Assembly: GCF_004522235.1 (NCBI RefSeq)
Contig: NZ_SDLT01000030.1
Span: 1-42,171 of the forward strand
Origin: Amycolatopsis nivea
GTDB lineage: Bacteria > Actinomycetota > Actinomycetes > Mycobacteriales > Pseudonocardiaceae
Direction of reading: 5' to 3'
Length of the DNA: 42,171 nucleotides
In this document: positions 25,823 through 34,081 of the stretch, in pieces
Position numbering within the stretch: the first letter of the stretch is position 1
Layout of the letters: every line of letters begins with the position of its first letter
Program-made: the position numbers and the translations under genes
The notes under the pieces: model-generated
Told to the model about the DNA's origin: nothing
The model's input: the letters and a program-made list of their open reading frames with translations, nothing else
Database searches by the model: none

Positions 25823-27427
25823 CTACCGGTGGTGCACGAAGGGAGTCAACGGATCCCAGAGCTCCGCGCAGTGATGCTGTCGCGGGATCTCCATCGTGAG
25901 CTGACTGTCTCCGGCAGCGTTGAGCACCATCACCGCCGGGCTGTCCTTTGTGTACGGATCCCATTGCGGCGCACCGTCCACAGTGGGGTTTCCGGTGCGC
26001 GCGAACCCAGCCCATTGGGTCAGGATCTGGTCGGCGAGCACCTGCTGGTTGGGGGTCAACTGGGTGCCGTTCGGGAACATCAGCAGCCATTCGGCGACGT
26101 GGTAGGCACCATTCGGTTTGGCGGGGTCGACGAAGAATTGCGGCGGGATATCCGTGTCATCGACCTGGTAGGCGAAGACCGGGATGTGTCGCGAGAGCCG
26201 TTCGTCGTTGAGCAGTGCGGGGCAGACCGAGTTGGAATCGGCGACGGCGGTCCGGTAGGCGAGGAACGGGGCCGGCGCGGGAAAGCGTTTCAACGGATAC
26301 GTCTTGCGGACCTCGTCGGCGTGCTCTCCGTACTGCTGCTTAATAAACTTGTCGTAATCGGCTGCGGTCTCGGCGAACGGCAGTTGGGTTTCGTCGCGGT
26401 CGACGCCGTGCAGCAACGCTACGTGATTGACGTGCCCGGTGGCGAAAGCTTCGGCAGGTGACATCGGCAGCGTTGCCCCGTCGACGATCGGTGCGACCGT
26501 GCCGTTGTCCGGGTTCCTTCCGTGGTCGGCCTGTTTGAGCACCGCCTGCGCAGGCAGCGCACGCAGGCAGGCGGCGGTGGAGCAACCCAGTGCTTTGGCG
26601 AAGCGTTCTCCCTTTTGCTGCGCTTGCTTCTCGGTGGGCAGTTGGGCTTTGCAGTCCTGCGTTTGCCAGATGGTGTCGACCCCAAGCAGCGAGTTGTACT
26701 CCCCGCTTTGGCTGATCCCGCGGTTGAACAGCCCGGCCGAGCCTGGTGAAGCGGTGTGGGCGCAGACGCTCGAACCGCCCGCGGAATCGCCGTAGATGGT
26801 GACGTTGTGCGGGTCTCCGCCGAACTTCGCGATGTTGCGCTGCACCCAGCGGAGCGCGGCTTGCTGGTCCTGGAGGCCGTAGTTTCCGGCGTGCGCGCCG
26901 AAGGATTCATGCGCGAGGAAGCCGAAAATCCCGAGCCGGTAATTGAATTCCACGCTGACGACGTGCCCCGCGGTCACGAGACGGCTCGCGTCCGCTGGCT
27001 TCCACAACAGGAATCCGCCGCCGTGGATCTGCACCATCACCGGAAACGGGCCGGGCCCGGCGTTGGCCGGCGTGCGCACGGTCAGGTTGAGGCAATCCTC
27101 GTTGTCCGAACCAGGTCCGGTGCCGGGCGGCTGCGGACATTCGTTGCCCTCTGCGGTCGCGGCGAACGGCTCAGCCCAGTGCACGGGCCGCTGCGGCGGG
27201 GCCCAGCGCAACTCGCCGACCGGCGGCGCGCCGTAGCGAATCCCTTGCCACGACTTGATCTCCGCACTCGCGACCCCGCATACCGGACCGTCGTCGGTGG
27301 TGACCGTCGTGCCCGGCGAACACGCTGGCGCGCTCACTTTGGCGGCCAGCGCCGCCGATCCGGCCACCGACAGCACCACTCCCACGACAGCCGCCAGGAC
27401 AGCGGACACCTTTCCGTCGAATCTCAT
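25823..27427 (-). CDS. Secreted type-B carboxylesterase
   Basis: Carboxylesterase of 534 aa, probably secreted. Residues 1-29 form a signal peptide (MRFDGKVSAVLAAVV... ending ALAAK). The oxyanion HGGGF precedes the nucleophile in YGDSAGGSS near residue 213; the acid is probably Glu in DRDE near 343, and the His is in GAYHVAEW near 442. Several Cys pairs suggest disulfides, in keeping with export. ATG at 27427 is certain because AAGGAGGACGG lies just before it; the frame remains open upstream without coding character. It hydrolyses carboxyl esters, substrate unknown. It is monocistronic and may be regulated by the LysR protein upstream, though that regulator more likely acts on its divergent neighbour. 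Confidence 0.93.
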   Translation of the reverse strand: MRFDGKVSAVLAAVVGVVLSVAGSAALAAKVSAPACSPGTTVTTDDGPVCGVASAEIKSWQGIRYGAPPVGELRWAPPQRPVHWAEPFAATAEGNECPQPPGTGPGSDNEDCLNLTVRTPANAGPGPFPVMVQIHGGGFLLWKPADASRLVTAGHVVSVEFNYRLGIFGFLAHESFGAHAGNYGLQDQQAALRWVQRNIAKFGGDPHNVTIYGDSAGGSSVCAHTASPGSAGLFNRGISQSGEYNSLLGVDTIWQTQDCKAQLPTEKQAQQKGERFAKALGCSTAACLRALPAQAVLKQADHGRNPDNGTVAPIVDGATLPMSPAEAFATGHVNHVALLHGVDRDETQLPFAETAADYDKFIKQQYGEHADEVRKTYPLKRFPAPAPFLAYRTAVADSNSVCPALLNDERLSRHIPVFAYQVDDTDIPPQFFVDPAKPNGAYHVAEWLLMFPNGTQLTPNQQVLADQILTQWAGFARTGNPTVDGAPQWDPYTKDSPAVMVLNAAGDSQLTMEIPRQHHCAELWDPLTPFVHHR

Positions 27428-27657
27428 CCGTCCTCCTTCGGTCCCGCCTGGCCGGGGAGGCGAACGAACGACGAGCAGCGACCACGCACCGAACAGGCGG
27501 TTTACCGGAATGGGCTCGACCAATGACCACCTGCGGGTCATCGCGGCGGGAACGCGTCCCGCGTGCCTCCAGTCTGGCGGCCGCACGGCGAGGCACAACC
27601 TCCGTTCGGGCGCGCGGAAGGTGTCAAATTCCCGGGGACGATGGTCTTTGTCCGGGA

Positions 27658-28551
27658 TCAAGCCGCGCCGAGGAACTCCGTCTCGGCCACCGCGCGCAAT
27701 TCGCGCACTAACTCGCGCACCGCAAGGGATTGCGCACCGGCGTAGGTGGCGACGTACCCGATCCGCCGGGTGGGCGGGTCGGCGATCGGGGTGACGGCGA
27801 CTCCCGGCGGGGTGGCGGCGAGGGTGAGTTTCGGCAGGATCGCCATGCCGATCCCTTGCGCCACCATGGAAAGCACCACTCCGTCGTCGGCGACCTCCAT
27901 TTTCGCGGACGGCAGCCAGTCCTGCCGCGCCCACCAGGACCGGGTGTAGGAGGAGCAGTTTTCCGGCCAGTCAAGCAGCGGGAGGCGGCGCGATTCGGCT
28001 TGCCCGATCGGGTTGACCAGGAAGTACGGCTCCCGGAACAGTTCTCCGGCGACCAATCCGGCCGGCGGGGTTTCGTCCTCGCCGAGGGTCGCGATGGCGA
28101 CGTCCGCGCGTCCGTCGGCGACCTCGCCCGCGGTGCCGCGGCCCAGTTCGGGGACGACCAGCACCTGCGGATGCAAGCCGGAATGCTTGGCGGTCAAGCG
28201 TTCCAGCGCCGCGGGCAGGAGATGCGCGGCGGCACTGCGGAAAGCGGCGATCCGCAGCGGACCGGTGAGGGATCCGGCGGCCGCGCCCCGGGCTTCGGCG
28301 CGGAGAACGTCGAGTTGGCGCAGGATCAGCCGGGCGTGCACGAGCGCGCGGGCACCGGCCGCGGTGGGACGGGCACCGGTTCGGCCGCGGTCGAAGAGGA
28401 TGGCGCCGACCTTGCGTTCGCAGGTCCGGACCGCGTGCGAGACCGCGGACTGAGTCAGGCTCAACTCGGCGGCAGCGGCGGTGAAGCTGCCGGTGCGCTC
28501 CACCGCGAGCAACAGGCGCAACTCGCCCGGCGTGAGGTCGACAGCATCCAT
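27658..28551 (-). CDS. LysR-family transcriptional regulator
   Basis: Regulator of 297 aa with the normal LysR layout: an N-terminal winged helix (ELRLLLAVERTGSFTAAAAE, then LTQSAVSHAVRTCERKVG, residues 8-60) and a LysR-substrate effector domain (~90-290). The family predicts autoregulation and control of the divergent gene, here the NADPH oxidoreductase, 124 bp away. A dyad in that gap is a candidate operator. Confidence 0.93.
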   Translation of the reverse strand: MDAVDLTPGELRLLLAVERTGSFTAAAAELSLTQSAVSHAVRTCERKVGAILFDRGRTGARPTAAGARALVHARLILRQLDVLRAEARGAAAGSLTGPLRIAAFRSAAAHLLPAALERLTAKHSGLHPQVLVVPELGRGTAGEVADGRADVAIATLGEDETPPAGLVAGELFREPYFLVNPIGQAESRRLPLLDWPENCSSYTRSWWARQDWLPSAKMEVADDGVVLSMVAQGIGMAILPKLTLAATPPGVAVTPIADPPTRRIGYVATYAGAQSLAVRELVRELRAVAETEFLGAA

Positions 28552-28585
28552 GCGGCCAGCCTAGCCGTGACCATGAGCGGGATTC

Positions 28586-28604
28586 ATGGATTGGCGCGGT
28601 CCAT
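28586..28604. promoter_or_regulatory. Candidate LysR operator dyad
   Basis: Perfect 5-bp arms ATGGA / TCCAT are separated by 9 bp in the gap between the LysR gene and its divergent target. The spacing is near but not exactly the T-N11-A LysR box, so this is a tentative call. Confidence 0.3.
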
Positions 28605-28675
28605 CGATCCGGAGGTCTGCCGCGGCGGCTTGGGCGCGCTTAAGTTGCTGGTCAGAGCCAATTAAGGAGATCCAC

Positions 28676-29665
28676 GTGCCCCTGACCGCCGTCCGCCAGG
28701 TCCGCCGTCCCGAGGGCGCGCCCAGCGCCGCCGACTTCGAGTTCGTCACCCAGCCGCTGCCGGACCTCGCCGACGGACAGGTGCTGGTCGAAAACCGTTA
28801 CCTGTCCGTCGATCCGTACATGCGCGAGTTCATGGAATGGGGCGGCTGGGAGCTGGGCGCGGGTCTGGAAGGTCGCACGATCGGCGCGGTGGTCGAGTCG
28901 AAGGAGCCGACGCTGCCGGTCGGCACGACGGTGTTCCATCGGCACGGCTGGGCGACTCACGCGGTCCTCACCAGCGCCGACGCCCGGACGATCACGCCCG
29001 CGGACGGCGTTCCGCTGAGCGCTTACCTCGGCATTCTCGGCGGGACCGGGCTCACCGCGTACGTCGGACTCACCCGGATCGCGCAGGTCCGTCCCGGTGA
29101 CGACGTGTTCATCTCCGCGGCGGCCGGTGCGGTGGGCAGCGCGGCCGGACAGATCGCCCGGTTGCTCGGCGCGGGACGGATCGTGGGCAGCGCCGGATCG
29201 GCGGCGAAGGTCGAGCACCTGACGCGCGACCTCGGTTTCGACGCCGCCTTCAACTACCACGACGGTCCTGTCACCGATCTGCTCGCGAAGGCGGCTCCGG
29301 ACGGAATCGACGTGTACTTCGACAACGTCGGCGGCGATCACCTGGCCGCGGCGATCGACGTCCTCCGCGAGCGCGGCCGGGTGGCCTGGTGCGGTTCAGT
29401 CGCGCAGTACAACAACCTGCGCACGCCGCCGAGCGCGCCGCACAATTTGTTCGACGTGGTCGGGAAAAGCCTTCGGATCGAAGGGTTTCTGGTGCGCGAT
29501 CACCTCGACGCGCGCGAAGAGTTCGAGGAATTCCTGATCCCGCACGTCCGCGGCGGGCAGGTGCTCGTGAACGAGACTGTGACAGAAGGGTTTTCCAGCA
29601 TCGTGGACGCGTTCATCGGGATGCTGCGCGGGGAGAACGTCGGGAAAATGCTGGTCCGGGTCTGA
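28676..29665 (+). CDS. NADPH-dependent oxidoreductase, zinc-free MDR family
   Basis: Medium-chain reductase of 329 aa, like leukotriene B4 12-hydroxydehydrogenase, 2-alkenal reductase or the E. coli CurA group. It has no structural-zinc Cys cluster. Early motifs YLSVDPYMR and GAGLEGRTIGAVVES match the group, and the nucleotide motif AAAGAVGSAAGQ is near residue 150. It reduces alpha,beta-unsaturated carbonyls with NADPH, perhaps as detoxification. GTG at 28676 has AAGGAG 6 nt upstream; a frame extension to 28586 lacks a ribosome site. It is probably activated by the divergent LysR regulator. Confidence 0.92.
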   Translation: MPLTAVRQVRRPEGAPSAADFEFVTQPLPDLADGQVLVENRYLSVDPYMREFMEWGGWELGAGLEGRTIGAVVESKEPTLPVGTTVFHRHGWATHAVLTSADARTITPADGVPLSAYLGILGGTGLTAYVGLTRIAQVRPGDDVFISAAAGAVGSAAGQIARLLGAGRIVGSAGSAAKVEHLTRDLGFDAAFNYHDGPVTDLLAKAAPDGIDVYFDNVGGDHLAAAIDVLRERGRVAWCGSVAQYNNLRTPPSAPHNLFDVVGKSLRIEGFLVRDHLDAREEFEEFLIPHVRGGQVLVNETVTEGFSSIVDAFIGMLRGENVGKMLVRV

Positions 29666-29669
29666 CCGC

Positions 29670-29697
29670 CGGGAGGGGGCCGGACAGCCCCCTCCCG
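29670..29697. terminator. Bidirectional hairpin between convergent genes
   Basis: A perfect 11-bp stem (CGGGAGGGGGC / GCCCCCTCCCG) with a 6-nt loop lies between the stops at 29665 and 29708. It has no T-tract, but its position suits both converging transcripts. Confidence 0.65.
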
Positions 29698-29707
29698 AGT
29701 CAGAACC

Positions 29708-30112
29708 TCAATCGCGCCAACGGTTGTTGAGGAAGGCGTCGTCGTCCTCGTCGTCTTCCACCGGACGCGGTCGACGCGTCGGACGGCGCGGTGCCTCGCT
29801 CCGTAGCGCGGGCTGATTCGGAGTCACCGCGAACGGCGACGCCGAACCCGGCTCGTTGCCGAACTCGTCGGAATCGAACGCCGAGGGCGGATCGGTGCTC
29901 GGCCGGTCCGTGCTCCACCCGGACTTGGTCTTGCGCTTCCCCATCTCCCGCCGGTGCTGGACGTACCGTTCGGCCGCCTGCACCTGCTTGGTCATGTACT
30001 CCTGGGACTGCGCCTTGATCTCCTCGGCCTTCTGCTCGCGCAGGGCCCGGCGATCGGCCTGCTCCCGGACCAGCGCGTCCAGTTCGGCCTTCATCGCGGC
30101 GGTTTCGCTCAT
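29708..30112 (-). CDS. Small coiled-coil protein at the end of the FAAL/ESX-like operon
   Basis: A 134-residue protein of unknown function. Residues 1-60 are a charged amphipathic helix (ELDALVREQADRRALREQ, EEIKAQSQEYMTKQV) likely to form a coiled coil. The C-terminal half is disordered, with Pro/Ser-rich and then acidic DDEDDDA segments, ending NNRWRD. There is no signal peptide or membrane helix. It starts 9 nt after the stop of the 1119-residue protein and is the last gene of the five-gene operon. Small coiled-coil proteins often accompany type VII substrates as chaperones; this role is a guess from position. Confidence 0.75.
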   Translation of the reverse strand: MSETAAMKAELDALVREQADRRALREQKAEEIKAQSQEYMTKQVQAAERYVQHRREMGKRKTKSGWSTDRPSTDPPSAFDSDEFGNEPGSASPFAVTPNQPALRSEAPRRPTRRPRPVEDDEDDDAFLNNRWRD

Positions 30113-30121
30113 GCGTGCCTC

Positions 30122-33100
30122 CTACCTGGTCCGGATGATCGGCGCGTCGTCGTCATCGTCGAGTGAACCAGTGATCCGGCTGGCGGGCTCCCCGAGGTTG
30201 TCGAAGACCGCGCCCTCCACGCGATACGCCGCGCGCCGCTCGGTTTCGCCGCCGCCGCCACCGCCGCCGTGTCCGCCGCCCATCGCGCCCATGCCAGGCA
30301 TTCCCGAGCCGCCGGACTGCCCTGGCTGACCGGAGTGATCGCCCGCCGGCTGCGAGAACCCGCCGCCGGTTTGGGTGCCGGCGACCGGCGTGTGGTCGAC
30401 GCCGACCACGGGCCCGCCGTGCAGCGGAGCGCTCGGTGCGCCGGCGGGCACGCCCGGACCGCCGCTGTGCGAGATCTCCGGACCGGGGCCGCCCTCGATC
30501 GGATGGCCGGGAGCCCCGCTCGGGACGCCGTGGTGCAGCGGCTGGGCCGGACCGCCCGAATGCGACATCTCCGGCCCCGGACCGCCCTCGATCGGATGAC
30601 CCGGCGCACCGCTCGGAACACCGTGCTGCAGCGGCTGAACTGGCTCGCCGGGATGCACCGGACCGGGGCCGCCTCCCGCCGGATGTTCGCCGAACGGGCC
30701 GCCGGTGTGCGACATCTCCGGACCTGGCCCGCCCTCGATCGGACGCCCGGGATGGCTGCTGCTGGGCGAGGCGCCGCCGTGCCCGTTGCCGTCGGGTCCC
30801 TTGTGGTCGGGTCCCTTGTGGTCGGGTCCCTTGTGGTCGCCGGGACCGTCGCCCGCGTGGTGCCGTCCGGTGCTGTCGCCGGGTGCGTCCGGGCGGTGGT
30901 CGACCTCGTGGATGCCCTGCTTCTGGTCTTCCTCGCCGAGCGTGTAGGTCGTCGGGTTGCCCTTGCCGTCGTCGACCGTGACGACGGTCGGTCCGTTCGG
31001 CCCGTCCGGACGCTCGGCGGTGATCTTCGTGTCGCCGTCGCGGAGATGGATCTTGCCGTCCGGACCGGGGTGGTGGACCTGGGCGTCGTCGTGCTGGCCG
31101 TCGCCGCCGTGCGCGGACTTGTCGTCGGACCAGTCGATCTTGAAGTCCTTGACGTTCCCGGAGCCCTCGCCGATCTTGATGTCCATCTTGCCGTCGTGGT
31201 CCGGCTCGGACATTTCGAAGGTCTTGTCGCCCTGCTTGACCTTCAGGACGTCGCGACCGTCTTCGTCCGGCTTGCCGTCGCGGCCCTTGTCGTCGTCGGG
31301 CTTGCCGTCGTGGTTCTTGTCCTCGCCCGGCTTGCCGTCGTGGTTCTTGTCCTCGCCCGGCTTGCCGTCGTCGTCCGGTTTGCCGTCGTGGTTCTTGTCC
31401 TCGCCGGGCTTGCCGTCTTCGCCTTCGGGACCGCCGTCGGCCGGGTCGGTCTTGATCGGCGGGCCGTCGACCGGACCGCCGCCGCCAGGTGAACCGCCGC
31501 CGCCCTTGTCGCCGGAGGTCTTGTCGTCGCCAGGAACCTTGTCGTCCGGCCCCTTGCCGTCGCCGCCGGTCGAGCCGGGTTCGCCGCCGCCGGGTCCGCC
31601 GAGGGAGCCGCCGCCGTGGCTGCCCTGCGCGTCCTTCTTCAGCGACTCCATCGCGGCCTCGGCCTTTTGCTTGGCCTCCGCCTGAGCCTTCTGCTTGGCC
31701 TCTTGCTCGGCCCGCTGCTTGGCCTCTTCCTCGGCCTGGTGCTGGTCCTGTCCGCCGCCGGAACCCGAACCGCCCGAGCCCGACGAACCGCCGGAACCGG
31801 AACCAGAACCGCCGGACCCGCCGGGATCGGTCTTGATCGGCGGTCCGTCTACCGGACCGCCGCCGCCAGTCCCGCCGCCGGGGCCTCCGCCCGAGCCGCC
31901 GCCGAGGGGGCCGCCGCCCGGCGAATCGGACGGAACGTCCAGGTCGGGGACCTTCCCGCCGCCCCCGCCGGAACCACTGCCCGAACCGCTGCCGGACCCG
32001 CCGCCCGAACCGGACCCGCCCCCGATACCGCCTCCGGAACCACCGGGGTGGTCGCCCTGCGGCGTGTCCGAACCGGATCCGCCGCCAGGACCGCCGCCGG
32101 TTCCCCCACCGGTGCCGTCGCCGGGACCGCCCTGACCGCCGCCATAGTTGCCAGACCCGCCCTGACCGCCGCCGTAGCCGCCGCCAGGACCCTGGCCGCC
32201 CCCACCGGGACCGCCGCCGCCGGGACCCTGACCCCCACCGCCAGGACCACCGCCGCCGGGACCGCCCGAGCCGCCGGCTCCACCTGCCCCGCCGTCCTTG
32301 GCGCCCTCGAACTTGTTCTTGATCTTGCCCATTTCCTTGTCAAGGGCGTCGTAGGCCTTGTCGACGAGGTCCTTGGCGTCCTTGCAAGCCTTCTCGAACC
32401 CCTTGTAGATGGTGTCCCACATGTCGGGGTTGAACTGGTTCATGATCCACTGCTTGGCGAGGTCCTTGCCGTGGCTCTGGATCTCGTCGTCGTTGCAGCA
32501 GCCCTGGTCGTTGAGGGTGTCGACCAGGTTGGTGCCGAAGTTGTAGTCCATCCAGCCGGCGATCTGGGCCAGGTCGTCGACGCTGCCGTGCTCGCCGTTG
32601 GCGACCGCGATGACCTTCTGCGCCATCGTGTAGTCGGCCTTGCCGACCTGATCGCGGTACAGGGCGATGACCTGGTCGGCCTTCCCCTTGCACAGATCGA
32701 ACAGCGTCTTCGTGGTGTGCAGCGTCGCTTCGCTGGCGTGGCTGAGGTCCTCCCCCAGCTTCGCGGCCTTCTTCTGGATGCTCTCGTTGTACCGGTCCGA
32801 CGCCGCGTCGGCGCCCGCCCCGGTCCAGGTTCCGAAGAGGGTGCCCAGTTCGGTTCCGGTATCGGTCAGCGTCGCCTTGACGGTTTCCGAGCCGTGCTTG
32901 AAATGGATGGCGTCGTTGACGAAACCCTCGAAGCTGATGCCGCGCTGCTCGTCGAACGGACCGCGGATGTCCTTGTCGAGGTCGAGCTTGCGCGTGTTGC
33001 CCTTGCAGTCGTCGGGGAGCTTCTCGAGCAGCCCGCCGAAGGTCTCGAACACCCTCAGCGCGGCCGCTGCGGGGTCGAAGAGCTCGTCGGACGTCTTCGT

Positions 33101-33481
33101 GCCGGTGGCCCCGGCGTCCTTGCCCTCACCAACGGCGGGCGGGGCCTTCTTGTCGAGCTCGCCCTTGCCCTTGTCGACTTCCTTCTTCTTCTCGTCCTGG
33201 TTGTAGCTGTTCTGCTGGCCTTTTTGCCGGGCCTCTTCGTAGACCTGCTCGAGCGGCGGGGCGCCGCCAGGAGCCGCGAACGGGTTGTTCGGAACGGTGA
33301 TGAACGTGCGTCCGTACGACTTGATGTACTTCGCGACGTCCTGGCCCTCGTCGCCTTCGGGATGCGGGTGCTCGTGGACCCACGCCCGGAGCAGGCCGTC
33401 CTTCAGCTCCGGCGGCACCGCCGAGTTGTCGAGCAGCTTTTTGACATCCGGCCACGTCTTCGGCTTGTTTTCGTCCGCCAT
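30122..33481 (-). CDS. Large Gly/Pro-rich repeat protein with helical WxG-type N-terminus (putative type VII substrate)
   Basis: A 1119-residue protein that I cannot place in a named family. Residues 1-390 are helical and charged, with a WTG (WxG) near 218 and YDALD (YxxxD) near 376, both hallmarks of ESX-secreted proteins. About 397-573 is Gly/Pro-rich linker. About 578-620 is an Ala/Glu/Lys/Gln helix (AEEEAKQRAEQEAKQKAQ). About 685-740 has repeated DKNHDGKPDD units like Ca2+-binding thrombospondin type 3 repeats. About 742-850 is a beta-rich acidic domain (VLKVKQGDKTFEM, GNPTTYTL). It then has KGPDH and HPIEGGPGPEMSH repeats and a conserved-looking C-terminus (VEGAVFDNLGEPASRITG). It starts on TGATG, overlapping the EspC-like stop by 1 nt. 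No signal peptide is present, as expected for type VII export. No toxin domain is visible. Confidence 0.85.
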   Translation of the reverse strand: MADENKPKTWPDVKKLLDNSAVPPELKDGLLRAWVHEHPHPEGDEGQDVAKYIKSYGRTFITVPNNPFAAPGGAPPLEQVYEEARQKGQQNSYNQDEKKKEVDKGKGELDKKAPPAVGEGKDAGATGTKTSDELFDPAAAALRVFETFGGLLEKLPDDCKGNTRKLDLDKDIRGPFDEQRGISFEGFVNDAIHFKHGSETVKATLTDTGTELGTLFGTWTGAGADAASDRYNESIQKKAAKLGEDLSHASEATLHTTKTLFDLCKGKADQVIALYRDQVGKADYTMAQKVIAVANGEHGSVDDLAQIAGWMDYNFGTNLVDTLNDQGCCNDDEIQSHGKDLAKQWIMNQFNPDMWDTIYKGFEKACKDAKDLVDKAYDALDKEMGKIKNKFEGAKDGGAGGAGGSGGPGGGGPGGGGQGPGGGGPGGGGQGPGGGYGGGQGGSGNYGGGQGGPGDGTGGGTGGGPGGGSGSDTPQGDHPGGSGGGIGGGSGSGGGSGSGSGSGSGGGGGKVPDLDVPSDSPGGGPLGGGSGGGPGGGTGGGGPVDGPPIKTDPGGSGGSGSGSGGSSGSGGSGSGGGQDQHQAEEEAKQRAEQEAKQKAQAEAKQKAEAAMESLKKDAQGSHGGGSLGGPGGGEPGSTGGDGKGPDDKVPGDDKTSGDKGGGGSPGGGGPVDGPPIKTDPADGGPEGEDGKPGEDKNHDGKPDDDGKPGEDKNHDGKPGEDKNHDGKPDDDKGRDGKPDEDGRDVLKVKQGDKTFEMSEPDHDGKMDIKIGEGSGNVKDFKIDWSDDKSAHGGDGQHDDAQVHHPGPDGKIHLRDGDTKITAERPDGPNGPTVVTVDDGKGNPTTYTLGEEDQKQGIHEVDHRPDAPGDSTGRHHAGDGPGDHKGPDHKGPDHKGPDGNGHGGASPSSSHPGRPIEGGPGPEMSHTGGPFGEHPAGGGPGPVHPGEPVQPLQHGVPSGAPGHPIEGGPGPEMSHSGGPAQPLHHGVPSGAPGHPIEGGPGPEISHSGGPGVPAGAPSAPLHGGPVVGVDHTPVAGTQTGGGFSQPAGDHSGQPGQSGGSGMPGMGAMGGGHGGGGGGGETERRAAYRVEGAVFDNLGEPASRITGSLDDDDDAPIIRTR
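30470..30650. repeat. Tandem 93-bp coding repeats, C-terminal region
   Basis: Two adjacent, nearly identical 93-bp units encode HPIEGGPGPE[M/I]SHSGGP plus a PLHHGVPSGAPG linker. A third, diverged copy of the motif lies at about 30710-30750. They lie inside the 1119-residue protein gene. Confidence 0.75.
30791..30835. repeat. Three perfect 15-bp tandem repeats
   Basis: GTCGGGTCCCTTGTG is repeated three times without change at 30791, 30806 and 30821, encoding KGPDH units (minus strand). Perfect short repeats in a coding region suggest a slippage-prone site. Confidence 0.85.
31301..31400. repeat. 30-bp tandem repeats coding EDKNHDGKPG
   Basis: Two exact 30-bp units at 31301-31330 and 31331-31360 and a third diverged unit around 31378-31407 encode DKNHDGK-containing decapeptides. 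They are the Ca2+-binding-like repeats of the large protein. Confidence 0.8.
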
Positions 33482-33813
33482 CAGAGGATCCCGTCGACGC
33501 CGTTGCCGGTCTTGGTGATGGCGCCGGACTGGTTGTCCTCGTTCGTGCCGTAGGCAGACCCGGCGGTGCTGATGTTCGTGCCGAACGATTCGAGCGCCTT
33601 GCTGTAGCCGGAGAGCGCGCCCCACAGCTGTTTGGTTCCCTCGAGGTACTTGTCGGCGTGCGCTTGGTGCACCCGGCCGAACTTCTCCTTGGTCAGCTCG
33701 GAGGTTTCGAGGTCCGGATTGTCGTCAAGCAGCTTTTCCGCCAGGTCGCCGATCTTCTTCGACGCCTTCGACAACGCTTCGGTTGTCGCGGTGTACCCGC
33801 CCCCACCGCTCAT
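33481..33813 (-). CDS. EspC-like type VII secretion protein (DUF2580 type)
   Basis: A 110-residue helical-hairpin protein. Helix 1 covers about 8-30 and helix 2 about 42-85 (RVHQAHADKYLEGTKQL, LSGYSKALESFG), with a Trp-Gly at 64-65 but not a strict WxG. It ends with YGTNE (Y88-E92), matching the YxxxD/E general type VII secretion signal. The pattern resembles EspC-family proteins (DUF2580) rather than EsxA/EsxB. The start ATG lies 1 nt after the ACP stop, and its stop overlaps the start of the 1119-residue protein, so it is coupled to both. It is probably the secretion partner of that large protein. No ESX core genes are in the window. Confidence 0.8.
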   Translation of the reverse strand: MSGGGGYTATTEALSKASKKIGDLAEKLLDDNPDLETSELTKEKFGRVHQAHADKYLEGTKQLWGALSGYSKALESFGTNISTAGSAYGTNEDNQSGAITKTGNGVDGIL

Positions 33814-33814
33814 T

Positions 33815-34081
33815 TCAGTGCTTCTCCTCAGCTCGGCAAGCTGTCAGGGCCTCCGCGAGCACGTCCGCCACGGATTCCACATCGGTGAACCGATCGAGCT
33901 CGTCCAGATCGATCGACACGTCGTAGTAGATCTCCAGCGCGGCGAGAAGCCGGATCCGGCCCTTCGAGTCGATGCCGAGCTCCTCGAGCGGAGCGTCGGG
34001 CACGACGAGGGCCGGGTCGAGCCGGAAGGTGTCGCTGACGACCTTCGTGACCTCGGCGCAGTGATCACCCACGGACGCCAC
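33815..34081 (-). CDS. Stand-alone acyl carrier protein
   Basis: An acyl carrier protein of about 88 aa. The phosphopantetheine-attachment serine is in LGIDSKGRIRLL (Ser39 with the start used here), and the four-helix ACP pattern continues to DVESVADVLAEAL. The Lys after the Ser, in place of the usual Leu, is a small departure. The start is uncertain: GTG at 34081, 34072 or 34087 are all possible; 34081 gives a 17-bp overlap with the FAAL gene. The acyl-AMP ligase next to it should load this ACP. It lies second in the five-gene operon. A PKS or NRPS partner is not present. Confidence 0.9.
   Translation of the reverse strand: MASVGDHCAEVTKVVSDTFRLDPALVVPDAPLEELGIDSKGRIRLLAALEIYYDVSIDLDELDRFTDVESVADVLAEALTACRAEEKH

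Noticed and set aside
31616..33553. 645-codon plus-strand frame
   Set aside because: It is antisense to the repeat-rich large protein, so its low-complexity sequence is a mirror of that gene.
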